Assembly: GCA_024407875.1 (NCBI GenBank)
Contig: JAKSVT010000003.1
Span: 40,373 to 104,372, forward strand
Length of the DNA: 64,000 bases
Direction of reading: 5' to 3'
Source of the DNA: Alphaproteobacteria bacterium
Lineage (GTDB): Bacteria; Pseudomonadota; Alphaproteobacteria; CAAGCB01; CAG-977
Below, piece by piece: positions 9,374 to 17,344 of this stretch. The first letter of the stretch is position 1. Each line of letters opens with the position of its first letter. The notes beneath the pieces were generated by a model that made no database searches, was not told the DNA's origin, and worked only from the letters and a program-made list of their open reading frames with translations. The position numbers were made by a program, and so were the translations under genes.

Positions 9374-10783
9374 TTAGAATCTAAAATCACGTTCACCTTT
9401 TGCAATATGATCTAAATGATCAATACAAACTTCTTTTACTTTAGGATTTGTAATGTTTTCTAATTCACGTTTGATTAATTCTAATCCTACAGCTTTTGTT
9501 TCAGGAGAAGCATAGTCTTCTAAATATTCTTTTAATGTCATTAATGCGTTTGGATGGCAACAATTTAAAATTTGCTTTGTTTTGCATAAAGACATAAATC
9601 TATCACCTGTTCTTCCTGCACGATAACAAGCAGTACAGAAACTTGGAATATAGTTCATATCCATCAACCATTTGATTACTTCATCAAGTGTTCTTGTATC
9701 AGCACGATCAAATTGAGCTGTTTCTGTTTCGCGAACAACATAACCACCAACAGATGTTGATGAAGCACCTGAAATTTGAGAAATACCCAAGTGCAATGCA
9801 CGTTCACGCATTTGTTGTGATTCACGTGTTGAAATAATCATGCCTGTATATGGTGTTGAAATACGAATACAAGCAATAATTTTTGCAAAGATATCATCAG
9901 GTAAAGCATTCTTAAATGATTTTGGGTCGATATCATCAGCAGGACAAATACGAGGTACAGAAATTGTGTGAGGTCCAACACCATGAACTGCTTCTAAGTG
10001 CTCTGCATGCATCAATATACCTGCAAATTCATAAGCGTAGTTTTCTAAGCCATATAATACGCCTAAACCTACATCATCAATTCCGCCTTCCATAGCACGA
10101 TCCATTGCTTCTGTATGGTAAGCATAATCATGTTTTGGACCAGCTGGATGCAATACTTCATAAGATTCTTTGTTGTAAGTTTCTTGGAATAAAATATATG
10201 TACCAATTCCTGCATCGTGTAATTTTTTATAATTTTCAACTGTTGTGGCAGCAATGTTAACATTAACACGACGGATTGAACCATTTTTGTGCTTTATTGA
10301 ATAAATTGTTTTGATACTTTCTAAAATATATTCAATAGGGTTATTAACAGGATCTTCACCAGCTTCTAAAGCTAAACGTTTATGACCCATATCCTGTAAA
10401 GCAATAACTTCAGCTTTGATTTGTTCTTGCGTTAATTTTTTACGAGGAATGTGCTTGTTCTTAATGTGGTAAGGACAATATACACAACTATTAATGCAAT
10501 AGTTTGACAAATACAAAGGAGCAAATAAAACTATACGATTTCCATAGAAATCTTTCTTTAATTGTTCTGCTAATTTAAAAATTTGTTCGTTTCTATCTTC
10601 TAATTCGCAGGCTAAAAGAACAGATGCTTCACGGTGTGTTAAACCATGCCATAATTTTGCTTTTGCAATAATTTCATCAATTAATTTAGCGTTTGTTTTA
10701 TTATCTTGTGCGTATTTAAGAGTTTCTAAAATCTCTTCATGACTTATGAACTCTTCAGCTTTTAATGATTTTGGATTATACAT
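9374..10783 (-). CDS. hydG: [FeFe] hydrogenase H-cluster radical SAM maturase HydG
   Basis: A radical SAM tyrosine lyase that makes the CO and CN ligands of the [FeFe]-hydrogenase H-cluster in the cytoplasm. The 469-residue length fits HydG. The radical SAM cluster motif CxxxCxxC is at C96, C100 and C103 (YCINSCVYC). The C-terminal auxiliary-cluster motif CX2CX22C is present at C383, C386 and C409 (CTACYRAGRTGDRF), which separates HydG from the related thiamine enzyme ThiH. The gene upstream is the TM1266-type partner, 25 bases away. hydE, hydF and the hydrogenase itself are not in the window, so they must lie elsewhere if the pathway is complete. Confidence 0.96.
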   Translation of the reverse strand: MYNPKSLKAEEFISHEEILETLKYAQDNKTNAKLIDEIIAKAKLWHGLTHREASVLLACELEDRNEQIFKLAEQLKKDFYGNRIVLFAPLYLSNYCINSCVYCPYHIKNKHIPRKKLTQEQIKAEVIALQDMGHKRLALEAGEDPVNNPIEYILESIKTIYSIKHKNGSIRRVNVNIAATTVENYKKLHDAGIGTYILFQETYNKESYEVLHPAGPKHDYAYHTEAMDRAMEGGIDDVGLGVLYGLENYAYEFAGILMHAEHLEAVHGVGPHTISVPRICPADDIDPKSFKNALPDDIFAKIIACIRISTPYTGMIISTRESQQMRERALHLGISQISGASSTSVGGYVVRETETAQFDRADTRTLDEVIKWLMDMNYIPSFCTACYRAGRTGDRFMSLCKTKQILNCCHPNALMTLKEYLEDYASPETKAVGLELIKRELENITNPKVKEVCIDHLDHIAKGERDFRF

Positions 10784-10808
10784 TTTAAAATGCCTTTAAA
10801 GTAATGTA

Positions 10809-11054
10809 TTATATTTCAGCGTAAACTGTTTTTACTGTAATGCCATCTAATTGGCCAATCTTTCCTGATAAAGAAGAAATTTCATCATTTGTTGCATCTA
10901 ATGCAACAGAAATCAAATTTACACCTTTTGCATGATTTGGAATTCCCATACGACCAATTATAATTGAGCCATATTCGTGCAATAATGCATTTAAATCCAT
11001 TATTGATTTGCTGTTAGATACAGCAATAGCCATCATAGCTAATCTTTTTTCCAT
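10809..11054 (-). CDS. TM1266-family putative iron-only hydrogenase system regulator
   Basis: An 81-residue ACT-like small protein (start MEKRLAMMAIAVSNS, then LLHEYGSIIIGRMG and GVNLISVALDATNDEI), matching the TM1266 family that is commonly encoded beside [FeFe]-hydrogenase maturation genes. The start is supported by AGAGGAG about 8 bases upstream on the minus strand. It is first in a two-gene operon with hydG. The family is named a putative regulator because of its ACT-like fold; the molecular role has not been established to my knowledge. Confidence 0.85.
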   Translation of the reverse strand: MEKRLAMMAIAVSNSKSIMDLNALLHEYGSIIIGRMGIPNHAKGVNLISVALDATNDEISSLSGKIGQLDGITVKTVYAEI

Positions 11055-11109
11055 ATTGTAAACTCCTCTTGTTCGCAGGGAAAATTCCCTTTGGCTTCAG
11101 ATAATTTAA

Positions 11110-11137
11110 CTTATACTACTAAAAAATTTAAAAGCAA
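11110..11137 (-). promoter_or_regulatory. candidate sigma70-type promoter for the TM1266-hydG operon
   Basis: On the minus strand TTGCTT (11132-11137) is followed after 16 bases by TATAAG (11110-11115). Transcription would start near 11103, leaving about 50 bases of leader that contains the small hairpin AGGGAA/TTCCCT near 11078-11091. Confidence 0.4.
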
Positions 11138-11293
11138 CTTTTATGTTAAAATATTAACGAATGCTTAGATTGTAATTTGGATTAAAAAGTTGTGATGGTA
11201 TAGTGTTTTGAATATCGTCAAATTTAAATTGATTTTTTCTAAATATGATGCAGAATAATTATAAATAGATTAACTATAAAATAGGAGGAAGCT

Positions 11294-12094
11294 TTGAAGA
11301 TTTTTCCTTTGATATTATTTCTATTTTGCTGTTGTTTCTTTAATAAAAGCTATGCTTATTATGAAACCGTCTATCCTAGACCATTAGAAAATTTTTCAGG
11401 CTTGTCTGTGCAAGAAATTTTATCAAAAAGAAAAGCAGCAGTTCAATCATCAAAATACTTTGGTGAATTAGATTATTCTCCAAGCTACCAAGTGTTCCAG
11501 ATAGAAGATCATTTGCCTTGGATTAGTGCTCATGAAATATCTTGTAATGGCCTCAGTAAATCAAGAGACATTAGCAAAGGACCTTCCCGTGAAAGCGTTG
11601 GTATTTTAAATCCTGAACTTCTTTATTATGTTAATATTTCAACAATTCCTATTCGTGTAAATGATGCACCTTGTTCATCAGAAGATTATTTTATTCCTTA
11701 CGATATTCAATTGGATAAGTTTGATAAGAAAATTACAGCACGAATCAACTATAGTGCTTTTTATAACAAAAATGGGGCAGGTTCCAGACTTATCTTAAGT
11801 GATTCAAATGCACGAGATTTTGGATATAACTATGCTTATGCAGATTATAATCCAAATCTTCGTTTTTCTAGTAACTACAACATTTCAACAGGGCTAATTA
11901 CAACAAGAGGTTTTTATCATCGAGGAGGTTCTTGTAGATTGCCATCAGGTTGTAATAATTATTCCCCATACAACAAAGCAATTGAGTTTTACGTACTAGA
12001 AACACCAGCAACTCTTCGTATAAAATTGTGGAAAAAAGCTCCAATAAGTATATCAGAGCCGGCTGATATCACATACATTATGGAATTTGAATAA
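11294..12094 (+). CDS. secreted protein of unknown function
   Basis: A 266-residue protein with a signal peptide (MKIFPLILFLFCCCFFNKSYA) and no other membrane segment, so probably periplasmic or exported. The start codon is TTG at 11294, supported by a strong AGGAGG at 11283-11288 five bases upstream; no in-frame ATG fits better. The mature part is rich in Tyr, Ser and Asn and has four cysteines that could form disulfides. It is monocistronic, between the hydG leader region and the pyrophosphatase, and ends at a shared terminator. I do not recognise the family. Confidence 0.65.
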   Translation: MKIFPLILFLFCCCFFNKSYAYYETVYPRPLENFSGLSVQEILSKRKAAVQSSKYFGELDYSPSYQVFQIEDHLPWISAHEISCNGLSKSRDISKGPSRESVGILNPELLYYVNISTIPIRVNDAPCSSEDYFIPYDIQLDKFDKKITARINYSAFYNKNGAGSRLILSDSNARDFGYNYAYADYNPNLRFSSNYNISTGLITTRGFYHRGGSCRLPSGCNNYSPYNKAIEFYVLETPATLRIKLWKKAPISISEPADITYIMEFE

Positions 12095-12128
12095 AAAATG
12101 AGTTTTAACAAATTGTTTTAAGGTAAAA

Positions 12129-12162
12129 AATAAAGCGGAAGTTTTCTTCCGCTTTATTCTAA
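12129..12162. terminator. bidirectional terminator between convergent genes
   Basis: AATAAAGCGGAA (12129-12140) pairs with TTCCGCTTTATT (12147-12158) with a 6-base loop. It lies between the convergent ends of the secreted orphan (12094) and the pyrophosphatase (12166), so it can serve both. Confidence 0.85.
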
Positions 12163-12165
12163 AAA

Positions 12166-14559
12166 TTATTTGTTATCTTCAATAACTGGGATACGCATTC
12201 CGTAGAATGATCGAACAATAAAGTATAACCCAAATAAGAAGAATGCACCGCCAATGTACCAAGCCGTTTGTCCTGCTTCAACAGCAATTTCAACTGCTAA
12301 TAAGCCAAACAATGTTGTAAACTTAATAATTGGGTTTAATGCAACTGAGGATGTGTCTTTGAACGGGTCGCCAACTGTATCACCAACAACTGTTGCTGCA
12401 TGTAAATCTGTATTCTTTTCATGCATATCAACTTCAACTAACTTTTTAGCGTTATCCCAAGCACCACCAGCATTTGCCATGAATATTGCTTGATATAAGC
12501 CAAAGATAGCAATTGAAATTAAATAGCTAGCAAAGAAAGTCGGATCAAAGCAAGCATATGCTAAAGTGAAGCAGAATAAAGCTCCGAAGATGTTAATCAT
12601 GCCATATTGAGCATATACTGTGCAGATGCGAACAACTTTTGTAGAATCTTCTGTTGAAGCTCTTGTTGCTGTGCTGTCTAAATGAATGTTGTCTTTAATG
12701 AATTGAACAGCACGGTATGCACCAGTTGTAACTGCTTGAATAGAAGCACCACAGAACCAGTAAATTAAAGCACCACCAGCCATAAATCCAATTAATACTC
12801 TAGGGTCTAATAAGCTTAATTGTAAGTTCAACATTAAAATGATTGAGAAAATCATTGTTGTTGCACCCATAACAGCTGTACCAATTAAAACAGGTTTTGC
12901 TGTAGCTTTAAATGTATTACCAGCTGAATCATTTTCTTCAAGGAAATATTTGCCTTTTTCAAAATCTGGATCAAATCCAAAATCACGTTTGATTTCTTCT
13001 TTAATTCCTGGAATTTGTTCAATTTGTGATAATTCAAATACTGATTGGGCGTTATCTGTAACAGGACCATAAGAGTCAACAGCAATTGTAACAGGTCCCA
13101 TTGATAACATACCAAATGCAACTAAACCAAATGCAAAAATTGTAGGATAAATCATAAAGTGATCTAAGCCTTTTGCACTTGCAATATAAGCAATCAACAT
13201 TAATAATGTTAATGTCATACCTTTCCAGAATGCACTGAAGTTACCAGCAACAATACCTGATAAAATTGATAATGAAGCACCACCTTCACGTCCAGCGTTA
13301 ACAACTTCATGAACGTGTTTTGAATTTGATGATGTGAATGCTTTTGTCAATTCAGGAATTAATGCTGCAGCTAATGTTCCACAGCTAATGATTGTTGCTA
13401 AACGTAACCATACACATCCCATTGAGCTTAATAATGCATAGCTAATACCAAATGTCATAGCTATAGCTAAAATTGAGCTTAACCATACTAATGTAGTTAA
13501 AGGTAATTCAAAATTGAATTTTTCTTTCATAAAAGCATTAGCAATTTTGCCATTAATTAAATAAGCAAAAACAGATGTGATTACCATAACAATACGCATA
13601 GCGAAAATCCAAACTATTAAACGTGCTTGAATATCGCTTGAGCCTTCAATAGAAACAATTCCTGCATCATTTGCAATTTTACCAACTGCTAAAATAATGA
13701 ATGTGATTAAAGCTACGCCTGTTACGCCGTATGTTTCAAAACCATCAGCTGTAGGTCCAACTGAGTCACCAGCATTATCACCGGTGCAATCTGCTGTAAC
13801 ACCAGGGTTTCTTGCATCATCTTCACCAATCTTAAAGAAAATTTTCATTAAGTCAGCGCCAATATCAGCAATCTTTGTGAAAATACCACCACAAATACGT
13901 AAAACGCTAGCTCCTAAAGATTCACCAATAGCAAATCCAATAAAGCATGAACCTGCATTTTCTGGAGATACAAACAATAAGATTGATAACATCATTACTA
14001 ATTCAACGCAAATTAATACAACGCCGATAGACATTCCTGAACGAAGAGGAATAGCTAATACAGGTGCAGGTTTGCCTTTTAATGATTCAAATGCTGTTCT
14101 GCAGTTTGCCCAGTTGTTAATCGTAATACCAAATGCTGCAACACAAACGGATCCAGCAATGCCTAATAAAGACCATAAGAAAATTACAATAACACGTGAG
14201 AAAGCAAAACCACGTAAGTACCAGAAGTAATAAAATAAAGCTAAACCAATTAAAACTTCTAATTTTGCTAATAACTTAATTTGTTGAATTAAGTATGTGT
14301 TGCATGTGTTGTGAATTAATATTGAAGTGTTTTCCATTGAGGAATGTAACTTCATATTTTTGATTTTTTTGAATTCTAATAAGCCAAAAGCAATGCCTAA
14401 AATACAAACAACTAAACCAATTTCAAAAATGCAGTTGCCTGTTAAAGAACCATTTGTCATTTGGATATTGAAGTTAGGTAAAATTAAATCAGCTTCACTA
14501 GCAAAAGCTTGAGAAGTTGTAGAAAATAAACCTAATAAAAATAAAGCTATAAAACGCAT
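12166..14559 (-). CDS. hppA: membrane-bound proton-translocating pyrophosphatase
   Basis: An integral membrane enzyme that couples PPi hydrolysis to cation (most likely H+) pumping. Signatures are DIGADLMKIF, EDDARNPGVTADCTGDN, the Asp-rich GGAWDNAKKLVE and VGDTVGDPFKDTSS near the C-terminus. Position K551 in AGNTFKATAKP is a lysine; in the family Lys at this site goes with K+-independent enzymes and Ala with K+-dependent ones, so a K+-independent H+ pump is inferred. At 797 residues it is longer than the roughly 700-residue standard form, with an N-terminal signal-like segment (MRFIALFLLGLFSTTSQAFA). The start at 14559 is chosen over an upstream in-frame codon at 14640 because AGGAC precedes it and a candidate promoter covers the longer start. 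Confidence 0.94.
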   Translation of the reverse strand: MRFIALFLLGLFSTTSQAFASEADLILPNFNIQMTNGSLTGNCIFEIGLVVCILGIAFGLLEFKKIKNMKLHSSMENTSILIHNTCNTYLIQQIKLLAKLEVLIGLALFYYFWYLRGFAFSRVIVIFLWSLLGIAGSVCVAAFGITINNWANCRTAFESLKGKPAPVLAIPLRSGMSIGVVLICVELVMMLSILLFVSPENAGSCFIGFAIGESLGASVLRICGGIFTKIADIGADLMKIFFKIGEDDARNPGVTADCTGDNAGDSVGPTADGFETYGVTGVALITFIILAVGKIANDAGIVSIEGSSDIQARLIVWIFAMRIVMVITSVFAYLINGKIANAFMKEKFNFELPLTTLVWLSSILAIAMTFGISYALLSSMGCVWLRLATIISCGTLAAALIPELTKAFTSSNSKHVHEVVNAGREGGASLSILSGIVAGNFSAFWKGMTLTLLMLIAYIASAKGLDHFMIYPTIFAFGLVAFGMLSMGPVTIAVDSYGPVTDNAQSVFELSQIEQIPGIKEEIKRDFGFDPDFEKGKYFLEENDSAGNTFKATAKPVLIGTAVMGATTMIFSIILMLNLQLSLLDPRVLIGFMAGGALIYWFCGASIQAVTTGAYRAVQFIKDNIHLDSTATRASTEDSTKVVRICTVYAQYGMINIFGALFCFTLAYACFDPTFFASYLISIAIFGLYQAIFMANAGGAWDNAKKLVEVDMHEKNTDLHAATVVGDTVGDPFKDTSSVALNPIIKFTTLFGLLAVEIAVEAGQTAWYIGGAFFLFGLYFIVRSFYGMRIPVIEDNK

Positions 14560-14611
14560 TATAAATGTCCTAACTATAATAAAATTTGACACCAATATCA
14601 AAATTTTTTGA

Positions 14612-14640
14612 ATCTTAACAGATTTGTTTATAGTAGGCAA
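14612..14640 (-). promoter_or_regulatory. candidate promoter for hppA
   Basis: On the minus strand TTGCCT (14635-14640) and TAAGAT (14612-14617) are 17 bases apart, about 50 bases upstream of the chosen start. The match to the consensus is moderate. Confidence 0.35.
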
Positions 14641-14774
14641 ATCAATTTTTAACTTTAGGTGTAGATTCTATATTATATATAAATAATTTCTCTTTCTTTA
14701 TTAATGTGACACAAAATGACGTACTTCTGTTTTATTTTATAAATAATGAAGGAATTTATGAAGTGGAAAAAAAT

Positions 14775-16811
14775 ATGAATGAAGATTTTGAATTATATAA
14801 GTTGGCTCAATATTTAATAAAAGCTATAGACAGTAATCTTATTTGTGAATTTCATTTTGATGATTTGTTTTCTTGGTTTGAAAGAAAAGGATTTAAGTAT
14901 TTTAAAATAAGTAAAAAAGAAATTGGAATGAAAAACACTGTTATCGGAATTAATCGAAAATTCGATAATGGAGAAAAGGAATTTCGAAAGCTTTTAACAA
15001 GTTTAAATAATGCATTAAAAGTTAAGTATAAAAAAAATTGCAAAGTTTCAAAGCTAGAGCGTAATTTGATTTATATTAAAGAGTGTTTAAATTTAGATAA
15101 AGAACAAGCAGAATTGTTAGGCTTTTATGCTAGAACGAGTTTGGATAAAACAGCCAAAAGTTTGTTTTCGGGAATAAATGAATGGATTAATTCTGAAGAT
15201 ATTGAAAATGTTATTATAAATTCATCAAATGAAGAAATTAAAAAAGCAAAAAAGAACCTTTTAAAATATCATTTGATTTATTTTGTAAACTTTCGTGAGG
15301 AAATTGCTTTGTCAAGTTTTGCAGTTGATTTGCTTAAAATTGATGCAAACAATGTAGAAGAATTTAAAAGAAAATTTATTGGAGATTCTTTGCATTCTTC
15401 TTTAAGTTGGAAAGATTTTAAACATGTTCCTAATATTGATTACATAGCAGATTTAATAAAAATGGCTATAAAAAAGAAACAAAAGGGGGTGAATATATTA
15501 TTATATGGAGAACCAGGAACCGGAAAGACTGAATTTGTCAAAGCTTTAGCAGATAAAATTAAAGTTCCTATTTTTTCAATGGAAGATAATGAAGATAGTG
15601 ATGATAATGAATATTTTCATAGAGGCAGAAAAAATAACAGATATGCAAAACTTATGTTTTCTCAAAAATTAGTGAGCAAAATAAATAAAGTATGTTTGTT
15701 TTTTGATGAGGCTGAAGATCTGTTTTTTAGAGAAAGATTTGGTGACGATGATGAAGGAGGCATTTCTAAACTTCAAATAAATAGATTGTTAGAGGAAAAT
15801 ACAAAACCAATTATTTGGACAACTAACGTTCTAATGAAGGATGCAGCATTTGCCAGAAGGTTTACGTTTTCACAAGAGTTTGAGAAACCTAGTGAAAATA
15901 TGAGAGTGAGAATGTGGCAAAAAGCTCTTAAAGAAAATGATTTGCCTTGTTCAAAAAAAATAGCAGAAAAGTTTTCTAAAAAATATAAAATCCCACCTGC
16001 ATTTATTTCTAATGCAACTAAATCAGCAAATTTAGTTAATGGTGGATTAGATAAAGTAGAAAAAACTTTAGAATCTATGCAAAAAATTTGTGCAATTAAT
16101 ACTTGTGAAGAAGAAATTAAATCGGTAAAGGAATTTAATACAGATTTGATTAATACTGATGTTGATTTAGTTCAATTATCTTCAAGAATTAAGCAACTAC
16201 ATTTAAAAAGATTTTCATTATGTTTGTATGGAGCACCGGGAACGGGTAAATCGGCTTATGCAATTTGGCTTGCTAAACAACTAAATATGCCGGTTGTTCA
16301 TAAAAAATGTTCTGATTTGTTGAGTATGTATGTTGGAGAAACCGAAGAAAAAATAGCTTTAGCATTTAAAGAAGCAAAAGAACAGGGGGCTTTATTGGTG
16401 TTTGACGAAGCTGATAGCTTTTTAAATGATAGATCAAAAGTATTTAGATCTTGGGAAAAGACACAAGTAAATGAAATGCTAACACAAATGGAAAATGCAA
16501 CAACTCCATTTGTTTGTACAACAAATTTAATGGATGGACTTGATAAAGCTGCTCTACGTAGATTCACATTTAAAGTAAAGTATGATTTTATGAGTGAAGC
16601 GCAGAAAACAAAAGCTTTTAAATATTTTTTTGGCTTTAATAAAGTTGACTTAACTGATTTGCAAAATTTGTCTCCAGCAGATTTTGAACTAACTTATAGA
16701 AAGGCTGAAATTTTAGGATATCTTAAAAATAAGGATGAAATTATAAAACTATTAAAAGCTGAAGAAAAAGAAGACGAAAATAAAAAGACGAAAATAGGTT
16801 TCAATATTTAG
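14775..16811 (+). CDS. tandem AAA+ ATPase, CDC48-like architecture, unknown role
   Basis: A cytoplasmic protein with two AAA modules. Module 1 has Walker A GEPGTGKT from residue 245 and Walker B VCLFFDEAEDLF, followed by the arginine-containing AFARRFTF. Module 2 has Walker A GAPGTGKS from residue 486, Walker B ALLVFDEADSFL and ALRRFTFK. The N-terminal 220 residues are charged and lack a recognised domain. The start is uncertain: ATG 14775 has GTGGA 7 bases upstream, GTG 14763 has AAGGA upstream, and the frame opens at GTG 14706. It is divergent from hppA and has no operon partner. Remodelling or unfolding of a protein substrate is a family-level guess. Confidence 0.82.
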   Translation: MNEDFELYKLAQYLIKAIDSNLICEFHFDDLFSWFERKGFKYFKISKKEIGMKNTVIGINRKFDNGEKEFRKLLTSLNNALKVKYKKNCKVSKLERNLIYIKECLNLDKEQAELLGFYARTSLDKTAKSLFSGINEWINSEDIENVIINSSNEEIKKAKKNLLKYHLIYFVNFREEIALSSFAVDLLKIDANNVEEFKRKFIGDSLHSSLSWKDFKHVPNIDYIADLIKMAIKKKQKGVNILLYGEPGTGKTEFVKALADKIKVPIFSMEDNEDSDDNEYFHRGRKNNRYAKLMFSQKLVSKINKVCLFFDEAEDLFFRERFGDDDEGGISKLQINRLLEENTKPIIWTTNVLMKDAAFARRFTFSQEFEKPSENMRVRMWQKALKENDLPCSKKIAEKFSKKYKIPPAFISNATKSANLVNGGLDKVEKTLESMQKICAINTCEEEIKSVKEFNTDLINTDVDLVQLSSRIKQLHLKRFSLCLYGAPGTGKSAYAIWLAKQLNMPVVHKKCSDLLSMYVGETEEKIALAFKEAKEQGALLVFDEADSFLNDRSKVFRSWEKTQVNEMLTQMENATTPFVCTTNLMDGLDKAALRRFTFKVKYDFMSEAQKTKAFKYFFGFNKVDLTDLQNLSPADFELTYRKAEILGYLKNKDEIIKLLKAEEKEDENKKTKIGFNI

Positions 16812-16928
16812 TCTATTTAGATTTAAAAAATCACTAATACTAAAGAAAATAACTTTATATTAAAGCAAAATTACTCTATATTATGCGTAATTATGTTAAT
16901 ATAAATAATCTTTGGGACTTTTAAAGTT

Positions 16929-17324
16929 ATGGATTTAGCTGAATTAGAAGATAATTTCTCTTTCTTGGATGATTGGGAAGCAAGGTATTCATATTTAATT
17001 GAATTGGGCAACCAATTGCCTAAATTGGCAGATGAAGATAAGAATGACGCAAACAAAGTTGACGGGTGTATGAGCCAAGTTTGGTTAAAAACAAAAGTTG
17101 ACGGTGATGTTTTAACTTTTGATGGCGAAAGTGATGCTCATATTGTAAGAGGTTTGATTGCTGTTTTACAAATTATGCTTTCAGGAAAAACAAAATCTGA
17201 AATTTTAAATACAGATGTTCCTTCTGTTTTTGCAAAATTAGGTCTTGATGCTCATTTAAGTCCAACAAGAAGAAATGGTTTTTTCTCAATGGTGGAAAGA
17301 ATTAAGCAAGTAGCTAGTAAATAA
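16929..17324 (+). CDS. sufE: SufE-family cysteine desulfuration protein
   Basis: Sulfur-transfer partner of a SufS-type cysteine desulfurase in Fe-S cluster assembly. Its 131 residues are close to the usual 138. The persulfide cysteine is C47 in the motif VDGCMSQVW, with the typical following segment DAHIVRGLIAVLQIMLSGKT and a C-terminal LSPTRRNGF. No suf operon genes are adjacent, which is common for stand-alone sufE in Alphaproteobacteria. Fe-S supply fits the presence of HydG, but no direct link is shown. The next gene starts 20 bases downstream. Confidence 0.93.
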   Translation: MDLAELEDNFSFLDDWEARYSYLIELGNQLPKLADEDKNDANKVDGCMSQVWLKTKVDGDVLTFDGESDAHIVRGLIAVLQIMLSGKTKSEILNTDVPSVFAKLGLDAHLSPTRRNGFFSMVERIKQVASK

Positions 17325-17344
17325 TTTTATAATTTGGAAAAATA

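Noticed and set aside
9374..10783. HydG could be the thiamine enzyme ThiH
   Set aside because: The extra C-terminal CX2CX22C cluster motif and the TM1266 neighbour are HydG features, and no thiamine genes are nearby.
13697..14230. 177-residue open frame on the plus strand opposite the pyrophosphatase gene
   Set aside because: It has no RBS and low-complexity composition, and the opposite strand carries a well-conserved enzyme. It is an antisense shadow.
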